NCBI RefSeq assembly: GCF_000210295.1
Contig: NC_026741.1
Coordinates: 1,674,001-1,738,000, forward strand
Reading direction: 5' to 3'
DNA length: 64,000 nucleotides
Origin: Trypanosoma brucei gambiense DAL972
Taxonomy: Eukaryota; Euglenozoa; Kinetoplastea; Trypanosomatida; Trypanosomatidae
The notes under the pieces were generated by a model. That model saw only the letters and a program-made list of their open reading frames with translations. It was not told the DNA's origin and did not search any database. Positions within the stretch are counted from its first letter, which is position 1. Every line of letters starts with the position of its first letter. The position numbers and the translations under genes were made by a program. Positions 8,293 through 20,590 of the stretch are shown here, in pieces.

Positions 8293-11200
8293 TAAACGAA
8301 TAACAAAAATCAAAACAAAAGGATTGCTAATTGACATCTTTTGGAGAGTCCGGGGTGGGGGCTTCTCGCTCCATCTGCTGTATTCCGTTTAACTGCGGAG
8401 CTACAACAAAAGGTTATAGATGATAGGGATGGATTGAAAAAGGAAAATCCAAAACACCCACCAGTAACAGTACAGTCGAGGCGTTTGCGGTGGTGGCCAT
8501 AATGGCTGTGGCATTGTGGGGAAACCGTTGCAAAGGCCTGAGGAGAGCTTCAAATTAAACATCGACCACGCCAATCCAATATCACTTCCTGTTCTGACGA
8601 TTTTTGTTCATTCCCCCTGTTTCTAGTTACACCTTCAAACGGATACACACAACAAACTTACATTTACTTGATCACATCAGGAAGGACATATATTGCTCCT
8701 CCCCCCTTTTTTACAATCAAGTGACTCCTTCGCTTTTATTCCCTGTACGAGACGTTGCAGATTCTTTATGCGTAAAATCGTTCTTCTCTTCGTATGTGAA
8801 AACAAGTCTATTTCATTCATCCATCGTTATTCTCATTAGTCGATTGAGGTCCCTGCAGGTTATCCTTGTTATCATTTTGTCATTGTTTACATCTACTGCG
8901 ACATCATGATTGCTTGAAGAAGTCATTCGCATTGGTGAGCTACGGTGGCATTATATTCAGGAAGGATATATTATTCGGAGTGGTTACTAAGGAATGCCTC
9001 TGCAGTTTTTAACTTCTAATCCTTAGATGAAAATAGACACGTTATGAAAACATATGTGTATTTTTGCATGGCTTTGTGCATACATCACACTACCAAAATG
9101 TATTTTTCCCTTAATTGATTCTCCCCCCAGCCGGTAGCTCCCCTCCAGAAAGCATCCGATGCCACATTGACAAACGTGCTATATTATCCCCAAACACGAA
9201 GACACGTAAGTAGCATCATCTCGGACTGGTGGGATACTGTTTGAGCTGCGAAACTAATTCTCGTGATCTGTTTCCTATCGAAATGAGAATAACACTCACG
9301 CAACGGCAATCACAAGCAATCCGCTTCACAGTTTCTGTGGAACGAAATGAATTTTCCCCCTTCCTATTTCTTTATATGCTACGCTAATGTAATGTTTGAA
9401 TGAACGGCCCATACTCACAGTACCCATCACACTAATTCCCCATACACTCACTAAGCAATTCACATAATTATACACTATCGCCCACTGGTTGACACCAAAC
9501 CGCCGAGCCGTATTGAGATGTGTTGACGCGGTGGCCTAAGCATACGGAAGCACTCCCCTTTTTCTACAGATCCTCAAGGTTAATCCTTGCAGAAACTGCT
9601 CGATTTTGGTGTTATCGGAATTTTAGAGAGATAAATTGTGATTACTCTATGGTAACATATCCGTTGTGCTTAATTTTTTTTCGGAATGTTTTCTACCCTC
9701 ACTAATTCTTCCTGGCCGGTTTTCCACCTCTGGGGAATCAATGTATTATATTTCTTTATTTTTCTTTTCGTAGGTGTACGTGGGCCAACTGTGCTTGACC
9801 ACAGGGAAAATGGCATGGCTAAGAAAAAGGACTAAAAATCTGTGCTTACATCTTGGGTCTGCTTTCTATTATTCAGATTCTTTGGAACACTGTGAACGGG
9901 AATGTGTTTTATAGTTATTTTGCTTTGTTTTTTTTTATATTTAAACTTTTTTGTAATGGGCTGAATATTTTTTTGTGCTGTCGAGGATTGTTATTTGCTG
10001 GTGGTAGTGGCTCATTTTATTTTATTTTGGCGTGTGTAGAATGAGAAGGTTAGGGTTGCAGGTGTGTCGCTGCGACGCCCGAAATAATTTTGTGGAAAAT
10101 TGCTTCACCACTCGAAGTGTCATAATTGAAGAAACGATTCTCTTTTTCTACACTTAAAAACTTCACGCTTTTTTTTTGTCGTTGTTTATTTATTTGTTTA
10201 TTTAATTTGTCCCACCCCTTCTGGATCCGATGAGGTAATTTCTGCATCTGTTTTTTTTTTTTTGCAGATCGCACATCATTATTCCAATGAGTCAAATGTA
10301 CTTTCCGTCCCGCATTCTCCATTTTCTATGCTTCCCATGTATTCAAAACTATGCCATCATTTATTTCAGACAGCACGTGTGTCTTTAACCTTAACAGTAG
10401 TCATTTGATGGTCATGTTTTTTAGCATATCTGTGAGTATTTAATGCACATTTCCTCTCACTTTTCCAATGCATTTTTAATTGCAGCTAAACATACGTGAC
10501 AACATGTGGTAATGTTAAAGGGATAAAGAGGGAAAACAATTAAAAAAAAAAAGAAAAAAAAGAAAGAAACGAGGGAAAGAGGAAGTAAGAAAAATAAGCA
10601 TGTGTAACAGAAGGGTGAAAAAATAAAATAAAAATAAATAAATGACAATAAGAAGCACCATAAAGGGGGTGCAAGCAAGCGAAGGGAAATGGATCCGCGA
10701 AAGGTTTTCACGCGTACCCAGTGAGAGTAAAACAAGAAAAATAACAACGGTACAAAAAAATAATAAAAAGAAGAAGGCATACGCACCTCAACGGGGGAAA
10801 AAAGAATGGAAGGAAGAAAGGGAAAACTCCATCAACCCCTCGTTTCGTTTTCACGTATTCTTCTTCAAAGCGTATAAACAAATAAATTAGAAGTTATATA
10901 TATATATATATTATTTATTAATAGAAATTCAGAGAATCACACTTCATCTGTTCGACTTCTTTTAATTAAACGCACCGTACGAATGGCAGCCCGGCGGGTC
11001 ATTTCATTTCCTCTTCAGAACCAACTTTGGCGTGTGGGATGACGGTTCCGGCAACAGTAACAAAAAAAAAAACAAAATTTTTTTAGCGGCGAATACAACG
11101 AAGCCGCACCACCGTCATGCGTTTCTTTTTTTTTTTCCTCCTCTCATATGGACACGCGCACACATGTGCATTTTTTAAATTTTTCTTTCGTTTTAAGGGA

Positions 11201-11728
11201 CGGGGTCTCACATCACACGGTGGCTTCCGAATGTAAATGAGAGAAAATGAGAAAAATTGCAGAGGGGAGTTTAAATAAAACAATGAAGGAATTTGTGCTT
11301 TTGCTTTCGACCCTTCTTTCCGCCTTTGGAACTATCAGTCAGTTGCTTTTATATGCAGCTGCATGTCATCACAACAGTCGCCATACTGAAGCATAAGCGG
11401 AGGACCAATAATACGAGAAATAAATAAATAAATACAAATCAATAAATATATTTATATTTATATATCAATGAAGGAAAAGAAAAAAAAAGAGCAAAAATTT
11501 AGAAAATCAAAAAATAGAAACAAAAAGGGAAAGGGAAAGGGTCGGTAAGAGTAATACAAATAGACGAAATAACAACTAGAATTTGAAACTCCCAAACGTA
11601 TACACTAACATACTATAATAATAATAATAATAATAATGATAATAATAAACGCATATTATATATGAACTAAAGTGAAGAGAAGGGGAGGGAAGCACACGTG
11701 CGTGTGCGTATACAAAATGCAGAACATT
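8293..11728. other. AT-rich centre of convergent strand-switch region
   Basis: No supported gene on either strand. Plus-strand genes end at 3992 and minus-strand genes end at 11729, so transcription converges here. Features include a (TA)8 tract near 10896-10911, A-runs around 10540-10640 and 10740-10800, an ATAAT run near 11617-11650, and a TTAGGGTTGCAGG patch near 10050. The longest ATG-initiated minus frame (10050-10322, 90 codons) has no acceptor-like sequence before it. Confidence 0.6.
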
Positions 11729-12403
11729 TTAGCTGGAAATGATGGCAGTAACGGCGCCTACAAATGAGAAACTGGATGAGGCCACAAGAAACATCCATCC
11801 ATATCCCAATTGCCAACCATCTTCTTCTAAGCAACTGAGGCACGGTTGTGAGTCACACCATTCATTTTTGTACCAATCCAAAAGGAGACCAAACACCACA
11901 CCACTGCAGCACGCCGCCAACAGAAAATACGTCACGAGCGGTACCCTCAGGAAACTATGCGTACCGAAGAAGAAAATACACATGAAAAAGTTCATAAAGT
12001 TAAGCGAAGCAGCCACAATACTCAGGCCCTCCACTACCTGAATGTGGAAACGGCCATAGTTGCATGTAAAGTAATCCTCATAGAGAATGATGTCATCCGT
12101 ATCGCCCGCTTCGTTTTCATGTGGCTGATCCTTCTTTCTTTTACCAACGCTATCATCAGCCCTAGTGGCACGACTCGTGCCGTTTTTATTAATGCTGTTA
12201 CTATTATTTATGTTTTCCTCTTCACCTCCATCAGCGCTTTCGTTTATATCTTCCATATCATACTTCCATAATGTAATGATGCCGGGCCTCTCGCCTTGTG
12301 CTTCGAATATTGGTGTTAAAAACGTCAACCCCGTCAAGGCGAGGGAAAAGATGGAAAATATGAGAGCAAGAAGGCGACACTTACGCACCACAAAACTTCC
12401 CAT
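11729..12403 (-). CDS. Amastin-like/claudin-fold four-span membrane protein
   Basis: The 224-residue product begins at the ATG at 12401-12403. Upstream codons in the frame start only with GTG. Four hydrophobic segments are visible: about 8-31 (LLALIFSIFSLALTGLTFL), 118-140, 147-170 and 197-220. The first extracellular loop carries ITLWKYDM, reminiscent of the amastin/PMP22-claudin loop signature, then a long Asn/Asp/Glu-rich stretch (about 50-105) and a Cys (YFTCNYG). The end GYGWMFLVASSS resembles the last helix of amastins. Amastins are surface glycoproteins of trypanosomatids. The exact subfamily is uncertain, and a general four-span (PMP22-like) protein is the alternative. It is the last gene of the minus-strand array before the strand switch. 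Confidence 0.65.
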   Translation of the reverse strand: MGSFVVRKCRLLALIFSIFSLALTGLTFLTPIFEAQGERPGIITLWKYDMEDINESADGGEEENINNSNSINKNGTSRATRADDSVGKRKKDQPHENEAGDTDDIILYEDYFTCNYGRFHIQVVEGLSIVAASLNFMNFFMCIFFFGTHSFLRVPLVTYFLLAACCSGVVFGLLLDWYKNEWCDSQPCLSCLEEDGWQLGYGWMFLVASSSFSFVGAVTAIISS

Positions 12404-15140
12404 TCCTAAACTGTTAAATAATGCGAGGCCGCCCTTCACTCTACTTCCGCCCTAGTCACCACCAATAGTAGCAATAATTTTTTTTTTTAATATATATATA
12501 GTAATAATAGTAATAATAATAGTAACAATGATAATGCTTTTGTTGTTGCTGTTGTTCACAGGTCTCTATTCACTCGGCGAAAGTCTTCGTACACACGCGC
12601 ACACACTCAGCTTTTTCCTATTTTTGTATATGTGAAGAAACGAATAGATAAAACCACGAACTCAAATTAAATTAAATTAAATTAAAATTAAACTAATATA
12701 TATATAGAAATATATTAATATCTAAATATATATATATTTTAATGCGCGTATGTATTTTATTTACACTTCCCCGTTTACCCACTGTGCTGGAGTGAAATAA
12801 GAATTGTTGTTGTCCTTTTCTTCTTTCTTTTTTTGTCTTTCCCTTTTGTCCTTCGGTAGGTGGCGGAGTTCCCCCGTCCCCTCCTTTAATCTGTGGCTAA
12901 ATGTTAAAAAAACTAACAGTAACAACAACAACAGGAAAGAAGAAAAAAAAAAGAGAGAGAAAACGAAGCAAAATAATTTAAAAAAATAATAATAATTAAA
13001 GGAAAAAAACGAAACAAATATGCACAAATATAAACATTAATATATAATAAAAACCGTGTGAACAAAAAAATAAAAAAAATGTGACTTGCAGGTGATAAAA
13101 TCGGTTTAAACTTCACATACCCCCGTCTTTTATTTTATTTTTTTTACTTTCGTCTTTTTTCCGTCTTTGTTTCTCCCTGTTTTCTTTTCTTCTCTTTTCT
13201 TTTTTTCGTTTCGTTTCGTTTGTTAACCGTCTTGCGCATCTAAAATGCACACATGTGCCAAAAGTATCAAGCCGTTTAAATATAAATATAAACATATTTG
13301 TATTTACTTTTTTACACAAAGAAAAAAAAGAAAAAAAACATAAAAGAACAACAACGACCAAAAAAAAAAAAATAATACAAAAATACAGAAATAAAAAAAA
13401 AACATTTAAGTAATCCTCCCTTTTTTTTTCCTCCCCCTCGGATACACGGGCATATGGACACACACACACACAAAATAAAAATAAAAAAATAGAGCAGCAC
13501 CAAATGAAAGAAAAAAACAAAAAAAAGGGTAATGAAGAGGTAAAAACAGTAAACTTGTAAATGGGGGAGGAAAAAATAAATGAAACACTGAAAACTAAAC
13601 GCCTGCATGAACTTTCTCATTTCTTTTTTTTTATTTTCTTTTTCTTTTCTTTTCTTTTGGCTTTGTTTCTTGGGGTGCTTTTCCTTTCCTCCTTTTCATA
13701 CCTCTCTTCTCTTCTTTTATTTTATTTTTTTGGTTGCTTGATGTTATACATTTAGTTATTTTATTTCGGTTGTCGGATCCTTTTTTTTTCTTCCTCCTCC
13801 CCTCTCAAAAAAAAAAAAATCGGTGTTGGGCACCATGTGCTGGCGATGGATCGGGTGTGCGTAAAACATGAATCAGGAAGTTAAATAAAGCCCAAATTCT
13901 CGTGGACTTGGTCCAAATTTTTTTTTTTAAAGTTTGCCATTTCAAATGTTTTGTTCCTTCCTTATTTCCTTCACATGAAATAACTCCGGTGGTGGGCTAT
14001 TCTCTTTCACTCCCCTTCATTTAAATTAAATTAAGTTTTCTTCACCCACAGCCAATCATACGCCAAGCCACTACTGCCGTTAATGCCCTCGAACATAGAG
14101 ACCTAAGGGACGAGAAATGAATATTACCAAACAAACAAACAAACAAACACATATGTATGAATGTATGTTGTGAACATCAAATAGACACTGAAATAAATAT
14201 TAAAACAAAAACAAAAACAAAAACAAAGAAGAGAAGAGAAGAGAAAAGAGAAGAAAAAAAAAAGGTTTCGAGGAGCACGAAGCAAAGCCAATGGAGTATC
14301 GGTAAAATACATAACTCTGTTTTCTTCTTTATTTCGTTTCGTCTTCCTCCTCCTCCCCCCTCCCATTTCGCTTTCGCCCCACCTAAATTCTTTTTCTTTT
14401 TCTTCTTTCTACTCCCTCACTGGATCCCTTATTAATGTATTTCATTCGACCCCAATGATATGCATGAATTCCATTGAGTAGGACCCGCCCCATGGCATAA
14501 CTTCATCCCTTGCCACTCGCATGCCCTCCACACCCTAATAATAACAACAACAACATCAACTTGTTTCAGTCACTTCATTACTTTTTGGAACATTACACTT
14601 GAATATTAGTAAACATCCCCTTTTCTCTTTTCCCTTTCCCTACTACCGTTTTTGTTGCTTGTTTGTAATTTGGTTGGCTTCAAACCTCACTAGTGGAAAC
14701 ATGAGGTATTTTCAACACATGCTTCACGAGCTTCCCTCACACTTGAATTGAAGTCACCCCGTTGGCATCCGCATTGTTACCCCCCCACACACACACACAC
14801 AAACATGAACCAGTCGTTGTCCTTTCAGCCCACCACAATGTAACTACGGGGCGCAAATTTGAAAGGAGGAGAAACAAAACAAAACACGTCGTGTCATACC
14901 ACTGGTGCGTAACTTTCTTTCCTCCTCCATCATACGTTTATACCTTGCCTAAATTCTTCTAACATTCGCTACTCTCTACTGGTTCATCTGTATCCTCCTT
15001 ATTGGCTCGGCCACAGTATGTCTGCCTTGACATGAAATGTAACTATGAAATATTCGTACGCTTCTTCCTTATTAACGCACATCCGCACATCTCTCACTAA
15101 ATGCCGCCGTCAACAAAAAGAAAAATAAAAAATAACTTTC
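12404..15140 (-). other. Long spacer between SDHA and the amastin-like gene
   Basis: 2.7 kb with no convincing gene. It is dominated by A- and T-runs, (TA)n near 12490 and 12730, (AAACAAAC)-type runs near 14130, and Phe/Lys-rich chance frames. It should include the SDHA 3' UTR and the 5' UTR of the amastin-like gene. Confidence 0.6.
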
Positions 15141-16970
15141 CTAGTAGACGCGCTTCGCTGGCGGAATGCTATCTAATTCACTTGTCAACATCTCACTGTG
15201 CACACGGCGGTAAGCCAGTTTCGCTTTACCCTCCTTATCATTAATGTACGCAAGCGTGTGCTTCATCCAGTTGTGGTCATCCCGCTCCGGGTAGTCGTCA
15301 CGCGCATGGGCCCCACGGGACTCCCGCCGCGCTGCCGCACTAGCGATTGTCATGAGTGCGTTGTAAAGTAAATTCCGTAACTCAAGTGCCTCAATGAGGT
15401 TGCTGTTCCATACTGGAGACTTGTCGTGGACGAAAACATGTGAGTAATCCCTGTAGCATTCCTCGATGATTGCTTGGCCCTTAAGCATGCTCTCCTCCGT
15501 CCGGAACACGGCAGCGTAGAGAGCCATTGTTTCCTTCATGCGCTCACGAATGCGGGCAACGGGGATATCACCCTTATTATGAAGGATTTTGTCAAGATCA
15601 GCAATGGAACTCTCACCTGCATCTGATCGCAACTCGGGTTGCGCCCGTCCCTCTTTCGTTAGGTTAAAAATGACGGTGTTGGCACACGACTTACCAAACA
15701 CCACAATGTCCAGCAGCGAGTTGGCGCCCAGCCGATTAGCGCCATGAACGCTTGCGCAAGCGCACTCCCCTGCCGCAAGGAGACCCGGTACAATCGCATC
15801 GTCATCACCATTGCGTGGGTTTACGACCTCACCCGTCCAAAGCGTGGGGACGCCACCCATGGAGTAGTGAACGGTGGGCACAATGGGAATGGATTCTTTC
15901 GTTACATCCACACCAGCAAATATGTGAGCGCTCTCAGAGATACCCGGAAGCTTTTGGCGAAGCTGCTCTGGTGGGAGGTGATGTAACTGAAGAAGAACAT
16001 GATCCTTCTTTGGCCCACAACCACGACCGGCGAGCAGTTCGAGAGTGATGGCACGCGACACCACATCGCGAGATGCCAGATCCTTCGCTTTCGGAGCATA
16101 CCGCTCCATGAAACGCTCCCCCTCGCTGTTAATAAGGTAACCTCCCTCACCTCGTGACCCCTCAGTAATTAAAACTCCTGGTCCATAAATACCCGTCGGA
16201 TGGAACTGCACAAACTCCATATCCTCTGCGGCCAAACCGGCACGAGCCACCATCGCTGTTCCATCACCCGTGCATGACTTAGCACTGGTGGTTGTGAACC
16301 AGCACCGACCATACCCACCCGTTGCAAGGATGGTATACTTTGAGCGGAAACGGTGGATAGTACCATCGTCTATGCTCATCGCAACAATGCCACGGCAACA
16401 GCCGTCCTCCACCATCAAGTCCAGACAATAATATTCGTTAAAGAAATTCACTCCGTACTGGAAGGACTGGCCATACAGTGTGTGCAACATCGCATGCCCC
16501 GTGCGATCGGATGCCGCACATGTCCGCCTTGCCTGCTTCCCACCATAGTGAATAGACTGTCCACCGAATGCTCGCTGGTAGATGAAGCCATCCTTTGTAC
16601 GGAGAAATGGAAGACCCATGCTCTCCAATTCCGACACCACGCAAGGTGCTTCCTGACACATGTACTGAATTGCATCCTGGTCACCTAACCAATCACTTCC
16701 CTTCACTGTATCATACACATGCCAACGCCAGTCATCCTCCTCGCAATTTCCGAGAGCAGCGTTGATACCTCCCTGAGCCGCAATTGTGTGGGAACGGGAG
16801 GGATATAACTTGGAGACGCATGCTACATTATAACCCGAGGCGGCAACACCCATTGCGGCACGAAGCCCAGAGCCCCCTGCACCGACTACCACGCAGTCAA
16901 ACGTATGATCGATCACGGGGTACGCCTTGCTGAGGTGTGAGGCGAGACGGTTAAAAGAACGCCGTAGCAT
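15141..16970 (-). CDS. SDHA: Succinate dehydrogenase flavoprotein subunit
   Basis: The 609-residue product is the flavoprotein subunit of mitochondrial complex II. It oxidises succinate to fumarate and passes electrons to the iron-sulfur subunit and ubiquinone. The N-terminus ([13 protein letters not shown]) is a typical short mitochondrial presequence. The FAD dinucleotide motif VVVGAGGSG lies at about 27-35. [12 protein letters not shown] carries the His (about residue 61) that is covalently flavinylated in this family. Other family blocks are [29 protein letters not shown] and [14 protein letters not shown]. The C-terminal part ends in a region with several Arg and Tyr residues, as in orthologues. 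Length matches the usual 600-650. The ATG is at 16968-16970. It lies between two FAXC-like genes upstream and the amastin-like gene downstream in the same unit. Confidence 0.95.
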   Translation of the reverse strand: MLRRSFNRLASHLSKAYPVIDHTFDCVVVGAGGSGLRAAMGVAASGYNVACVSKLYPSRSHTIAAQGGINAALGNCEEDDWRWHVYDTVKGSDWLGDQDAIQYMCQEAPCVVSELESMGLPFLRTKDGFIYQRAFGGQSIHYGGKQARRTCAASDRTGHAMLHTLYGQSFQYGVNFFNEYYCLDLMVEDGCCRGIVAMSIDDGTIHRFRSKYTILATGGYGRCWFTTTSAKSCTGDGTAMVARAGLAAEDMEFVQFHPTGIYGPGVLITEGSRGEGGYLINSEGERFMERYAPKAKDLASRDVVSRAITLELLAGRGCGPKKDHVLLQLHHLPPEQLRQKLPGISESAHIFAGVDVTKESIPIVPTVHYSMGGVPTLWTGEVVNPRNGDDDAIVPGLLAAGECACASVHGANRLGANSLLDIVVFGKSCANTVIFNLTKEGRAQPELRSDAGESSIADLDKILHNKGDIPVARIRERMKETMALYAAVFRTEESMLKGQAIIEECYRDYSHVFVHDKSPVWNSNLIEALELRNLLYNALMTIASAAARRESRGAHARDDYPERDDHNWMKHTLAYINDKEGKAKLAYRRVHSEMLTSELDSIPPAKRVY

Positions 16971-18825
16971 CGTATCCTAAGTGATGCTCTTTCTTTTTCT
17001 TTTCTTTCCTGTGGTATGTAATCCCTTTTATTACTTCACTCCTCCCCACCTATCCTTAAAACGGGCAAAACACGATAAATGTGGCCCTTGGAATGCTCCC
17101 TGACTTTATCTTACTACCACTTCCGCTCCTCACTAAGTGTTCTGATGTGTCTGCTTTCCTTCGCTAAGTATATTTAATTATTTAAATTGAAATTCAGTTG
17201 AGAGAGTGACTGAGCAAAATACGTAGTCTTTCCCAGCAGTTGTTAGAGAACAGTAAAAAGTTTAACTGATACAAACCACTGCGATAGTAAAAGCAGACGG
17301 CATGGCAGTGTGGAGAACACAACGTGAAAGAAATGGTAGAGAATTAGGGAAGGAAGGCCACGGATAGAGGCGGTGGAAAGGGGGGGGGAACAAATAGTGG
17401 GACTCAGAAAAAGTTTTGCCTTCAGGAGCGCCAGAACATATGATGTCACCCAACAACAAACAACAACAACAACAAAAGCAATACAGGAAGGCGGGAAGAG
17501 AAACGAAATCCATTCAATTGCGTGAAGAGACTTAAAATGGTCCGTTTATATTTCTCGCTTCCCTCACCGCTTTGTATTTTTGCTCCCCATACCTGTTTTT
17601 TTTTAAACTATCTCTTCCGCAGCCTGTGCAGCGAAGAAAAGAAGAAACGATTGCTTCCTGATTGCGATCTCCTATACCAGTAAACACTACTGATGAAAAA
17701 GTGGAAGGGAAAAGGAAGAGAATACGTCTTTTATTTATTTATTTATTTATTTACTTACGAAAGGTTCCGACAGCTGAAATTGTAAAGAAAAACAAAATGC
17801 GGAAATACTGCCATCCTCTCTTCTCTGTGGGACGATGTGGAGCGGGACATAAAAGGGTTTGACAACACACACACACACAAAAAAAAAAGGGCAAACACAA
17901 GTAAACAACCCGTAGATTGCCTCAAAAAGAAAAAAAAATCCGCACGTCAAACATTAACAAATAGCAGTCAAAGATTATGTTCCGCGTGCACATACAAAAC
18001 AATTACTACAACGGAAGCTCCATCGCAAGTATAAGCGCCGACCTTCAAACATGCGGCGGAAACGCATCCACGTAGAGACAAAGACGTGATTTTCTTCCGT
18101 CACCTCAGAGTTTATCAGATGGCTTAAAAGGGGAGCGGCGAAGCGGAGCGGAGGGATGGAAGGAGAAGGAGGGATAAAGTGTGTGCTTAAAGAAATAGTT
18201 GGGAAATAAAATACATTCCGCACACGCAACGATGCTCAGCTTAAGTAGACAAGTCATATGAATGAGCGAAAGTAATGTGACGTAATCATTTTTCAAAACA
18301 CCCAACAATGTCAGTAGTTGTATATATATATATATATATTAAGAGTGGGGATCTGTCTCCTACGCATGGGTACCGTCAAGGCCATGTTTGCACCCATTGG
18401 TTTAGCAACTGAGGTGCCGCTAAGGGAGACAAATGTATAAAACTTAACGCAACCAGCGCGAAGGGAGAGGCGGGAGAAAGGTGGGGAAGAGGGAAGGTAC
18501 CTGTACGCAATCGTAAAGTCACGGCTGCATCGTTAAGATGCATGTGGTAACTCCGCCTCGCGCCGGAAAAAGCAAATAAGCAAAAAAAACAAGAGGGATG
18601 AAAAGGGAAACACAGCCATTGTGTCGATAGCAGCTCCATAACGCAAAAACTACAAATACTACACCCACTCCCGCAATACATTGCGCTGGTGCCTCAAGTT
18701 GGATTATTACAAAATGTTTAGCTCACTCCTACACAAAAAATCGCTTTCCCCCTCCCATCCCCCACACATTCTCTCTCTCTCTCTCTCCCAATGCAAACAC
18801 ACAAACATGTACACCTCTTCAACAC
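16971..18825 (-). other. Spacer upstream of SDHA
   Basis: 1.85 kb holding the SDHA 5' flank and the 3' flank of the FAXC-like gene. (TA)9 lies at 18321-18339, (CT)n at about 18771-18788, and a TTTA run near 17731-17753. An ATG frame at 18376-18681 (101 codons) has no acceptor-like tract before it and is not called. Confidence 0.5.
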
Positions 18826-19740
18826 TTATGACACACAAGAGCCCCGGGTTGATAGTTTTTCCTCCCCACAACACAAATGCTCCAAATCACGAAAAGCCAC
18901 ATTTGTCATTCGGTTCACATATTCTCTCAGCAGTAAACTCCGAGCTGCAAAGGCGAAGGGTTCACTAACAAATTTGGCTTCCTTCATTCTCACAATAGGC
19001 AACAAAGCCGCATACACCACGCAATCATACGACGTCGGACGGTCACCAAAGAGAAATGGTTTGTCTCCGATAAGGGTTTCCACCGCTTCCAAGTCCATCA
19101 AATAACTGGAATCATATCGCTCACGCAAGACGCTCAGTTGCGCCAACTTGGAAGTGCCCAATACATGTCTTCTAAACCAAAGTAAAAAGCAGGCAATTGA
19201 CGCTGCGGAAAACTTCCAGCAGCGTAGAGCACACGGCGCTGTGTAAAGCACAGCTTGATGCGCAAGCGTATGATGCAGGGCGAAGCGTGCCTCATACAAC
19301 AACATGTTGCGAAGAGCCGTCCCGACAGCGTGCTGCATACTTTCAAGCCCATCATCCATTTTCAACTTGAAAGTGTCCATAAGATATTGAATAATTACAG
19401 TACAACCCGCCACGCACTTGCCTTCGTGTATAATATATGGCAAAGTGCGTGTGGGTGAGGGAAAAACATCATACGTGGCTTGAACTTTGTAGGGAACATT
19501 CGCTAGTCGTAGAAATGTCTCAACAGCGACGCACGGCAACGAAATACTGGGGCCCAAGTGCCAACGAGGGTAAATAAATAAACGAATGATATTATCGCCC
19601 GTCTGCAACACTTCCTTTACATTCCCAGTATGGTTCCAGCGCTTGTGAGTGGGTCGCATCAAACACACATAAACCGAAGCGACTACGGCCACTCCCACAG
19701 CAATAACACATGTGACATCAACACCAGCGCTAACATCCAT
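18826..19740 (-). CDS. FAXC/metaxin-like GST-fold membrane protein, copy 1
   Basis: The 304-residue product resembles failed axon connections (FAXC) and metaxin-type proteins. It has an N-terminal membrane anchor (about 7-28, DVTCVIAVGVAVVASVYV) followed by a thioredoxin-like GST N domain (IRLFIYPRWHLGPSISL...VETFLRLANVPY, then RTLPYIIHEG and VIIQYLMDTF). A helical GST C domain ends with FGDRPTSYDCVVYAAL, matching the FAXC signature of a GDxPT-DC-V type. Relatives sit in mitochondrial outer or endosomal membranes, and the place here is unknown. A classical GST active-site Tyr/Ser is not evident. The start is the ATG at 19738-19740, since five earlier codons begin with GTG. The next gene upstream in the unit is a paralogue. 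Confidence 0.75.
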   Translation of the reverse strand: MDVSAGVDVTCVIAVGVAVVASVYVCLMRPTHKRWNHTGNVKEVLQTGDNIIRLFIYPRWHLGPSISLPCVAVETFLRLANVPYKVQATYDVFPSPTRTLPYIIHEGKCVAGCTVIIQYLMDTFKLKMDDGLESMQHAVGTALRNMLLYEARFALHHTLAHQAVLYTAPCALRCWKFSAASIACFLLWFRRHVLGTSKLAQLSVLRERYDSSYLMDLEAVETLIGDKPFLFGDRPTSYDCVVYAALLPIVRMKEAKFVSEPFAFAARSLLLREYVNRMTNVAFRDLEHLCCGEEKLSTRGSCVS

Positions 19741-20554
19741 AGAAAATTTGCCCACCCTCGTTTAGTCGGGCCACTACTACTAAATATGGCAAATAAATAA
19801 ACATTTTTTTTTTAAAAAAAAGAAAGGCAGATGACTAACAGTTCGGATGGCATCAACAAACAGTAAACTAAAGAACAACCAAACTATTACACAAACGAAT
19901 GCACATTTATATATAAAGGAGGGATAAAACGTCGTCGCGCAAACGAATCGCTAGAAACTGTTGAAATGAAACGAAAGTAAATGGGGAACGGAATGTACGA
20001 ACATATATGTATGTATATATATATATATATATATATAATTTTTTTTTTTACATTTATTTAATCGTGTTCGAATGATGGGGAAGCTCAGTTAAGGGGAGTT
20101 TAAACTAATGCGCTGTTAGGTGGGCAGAAAAGCGTGTGCGGTCCATGCGTCGCAAAAACAAAACAGCGGTATGCGTGTCTGCGTGTGGGAAAAGGAGGTA
20201 GACGGAGGAAAATGAAAAGAAATAAAATAAAACCAAAATACGAAAGTCAAAAAGAGAAAAGAAAGTCAAATTCTGGAACTGGAATATATATATATATATA
20301 TATATATAAACACGCGTGCGAGCACACGTAACTTATGCAGTGCATCGTTAATTTTATTATATTGCCATTTCACCTCACTCTTTTTTTTTCCTTTCTTTCT
20401 GTTCCTCTTTTCTCTCACGCTTTCACGATGACAAAACTCCTTTTGGTTTTACCGTCCCTCCTCCCTTCCCCTTATGCAAACCCAATTCATCTTTTGCCAA
20501 CATTTGAGCCGGTCAGTTCATTTACTGCACCGCGACGTTTGGTAAGTTCAACAA

Positions 20555-20590
<36 letters not shown>

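Larger units (their letters stand above)
5281..8325 (+). mobile_element. ingi-type non-LTR retrotransposon, 5' part lost in gap
   Basis: The segment carries, in ingi order, the second half of a reverse transcriptase, an RNase H domain and C-terminal C2H2 zinc fingers, as in the ingi clade of trypanosome non-LTR elements. The endonuclease and first RT motifs would lie in the gap. The reading frame shifts at least twice after 7340. After the last stop (8290-8292) comes an A-rich stretch to about 8325 that may be the 3' tail, so the right end is approximate. No target-site duplication can be tested because the left end is missing. It sits between the tRNA cluster and an AT-rich region at a convergent strand switch. 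Confidence 0.85.

Noticed and set aside
10050..10062. Second telomere-like patch (GGTTAGGGTTGCAGG)
   Set aside because: Only one full TTAGGG unit is present, which is expected by chance in a window of this size.
10050..10322. 90-codon ATG frame in the strand-switch region
   Set aside because: Lys/Gln-rich in places, with no pyrimidine tract before it and no recognised motif. Kept out for lack of support.
12404..12439. N-terminal extension of the amastin-like protein
   Set aside because: The longer frame begins at GTG. The ATG at 12401-12403 places the first membrane span near the N-terminus as expected.
13113..13520. Phe/Lys-rich ORFs in AT-rich spacers
   Set aside because: They come from poly(A)/poly(T) runs, show no motif and occur in several overlapping frames at once.
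18376..18681. 101-codon ATG frame upstream of SDHA
   Set aside because: No acceptor-like tract precedes it, its composition is Ser/Pro/Phe-rich, and it falls where UTRs of two genes are expected.
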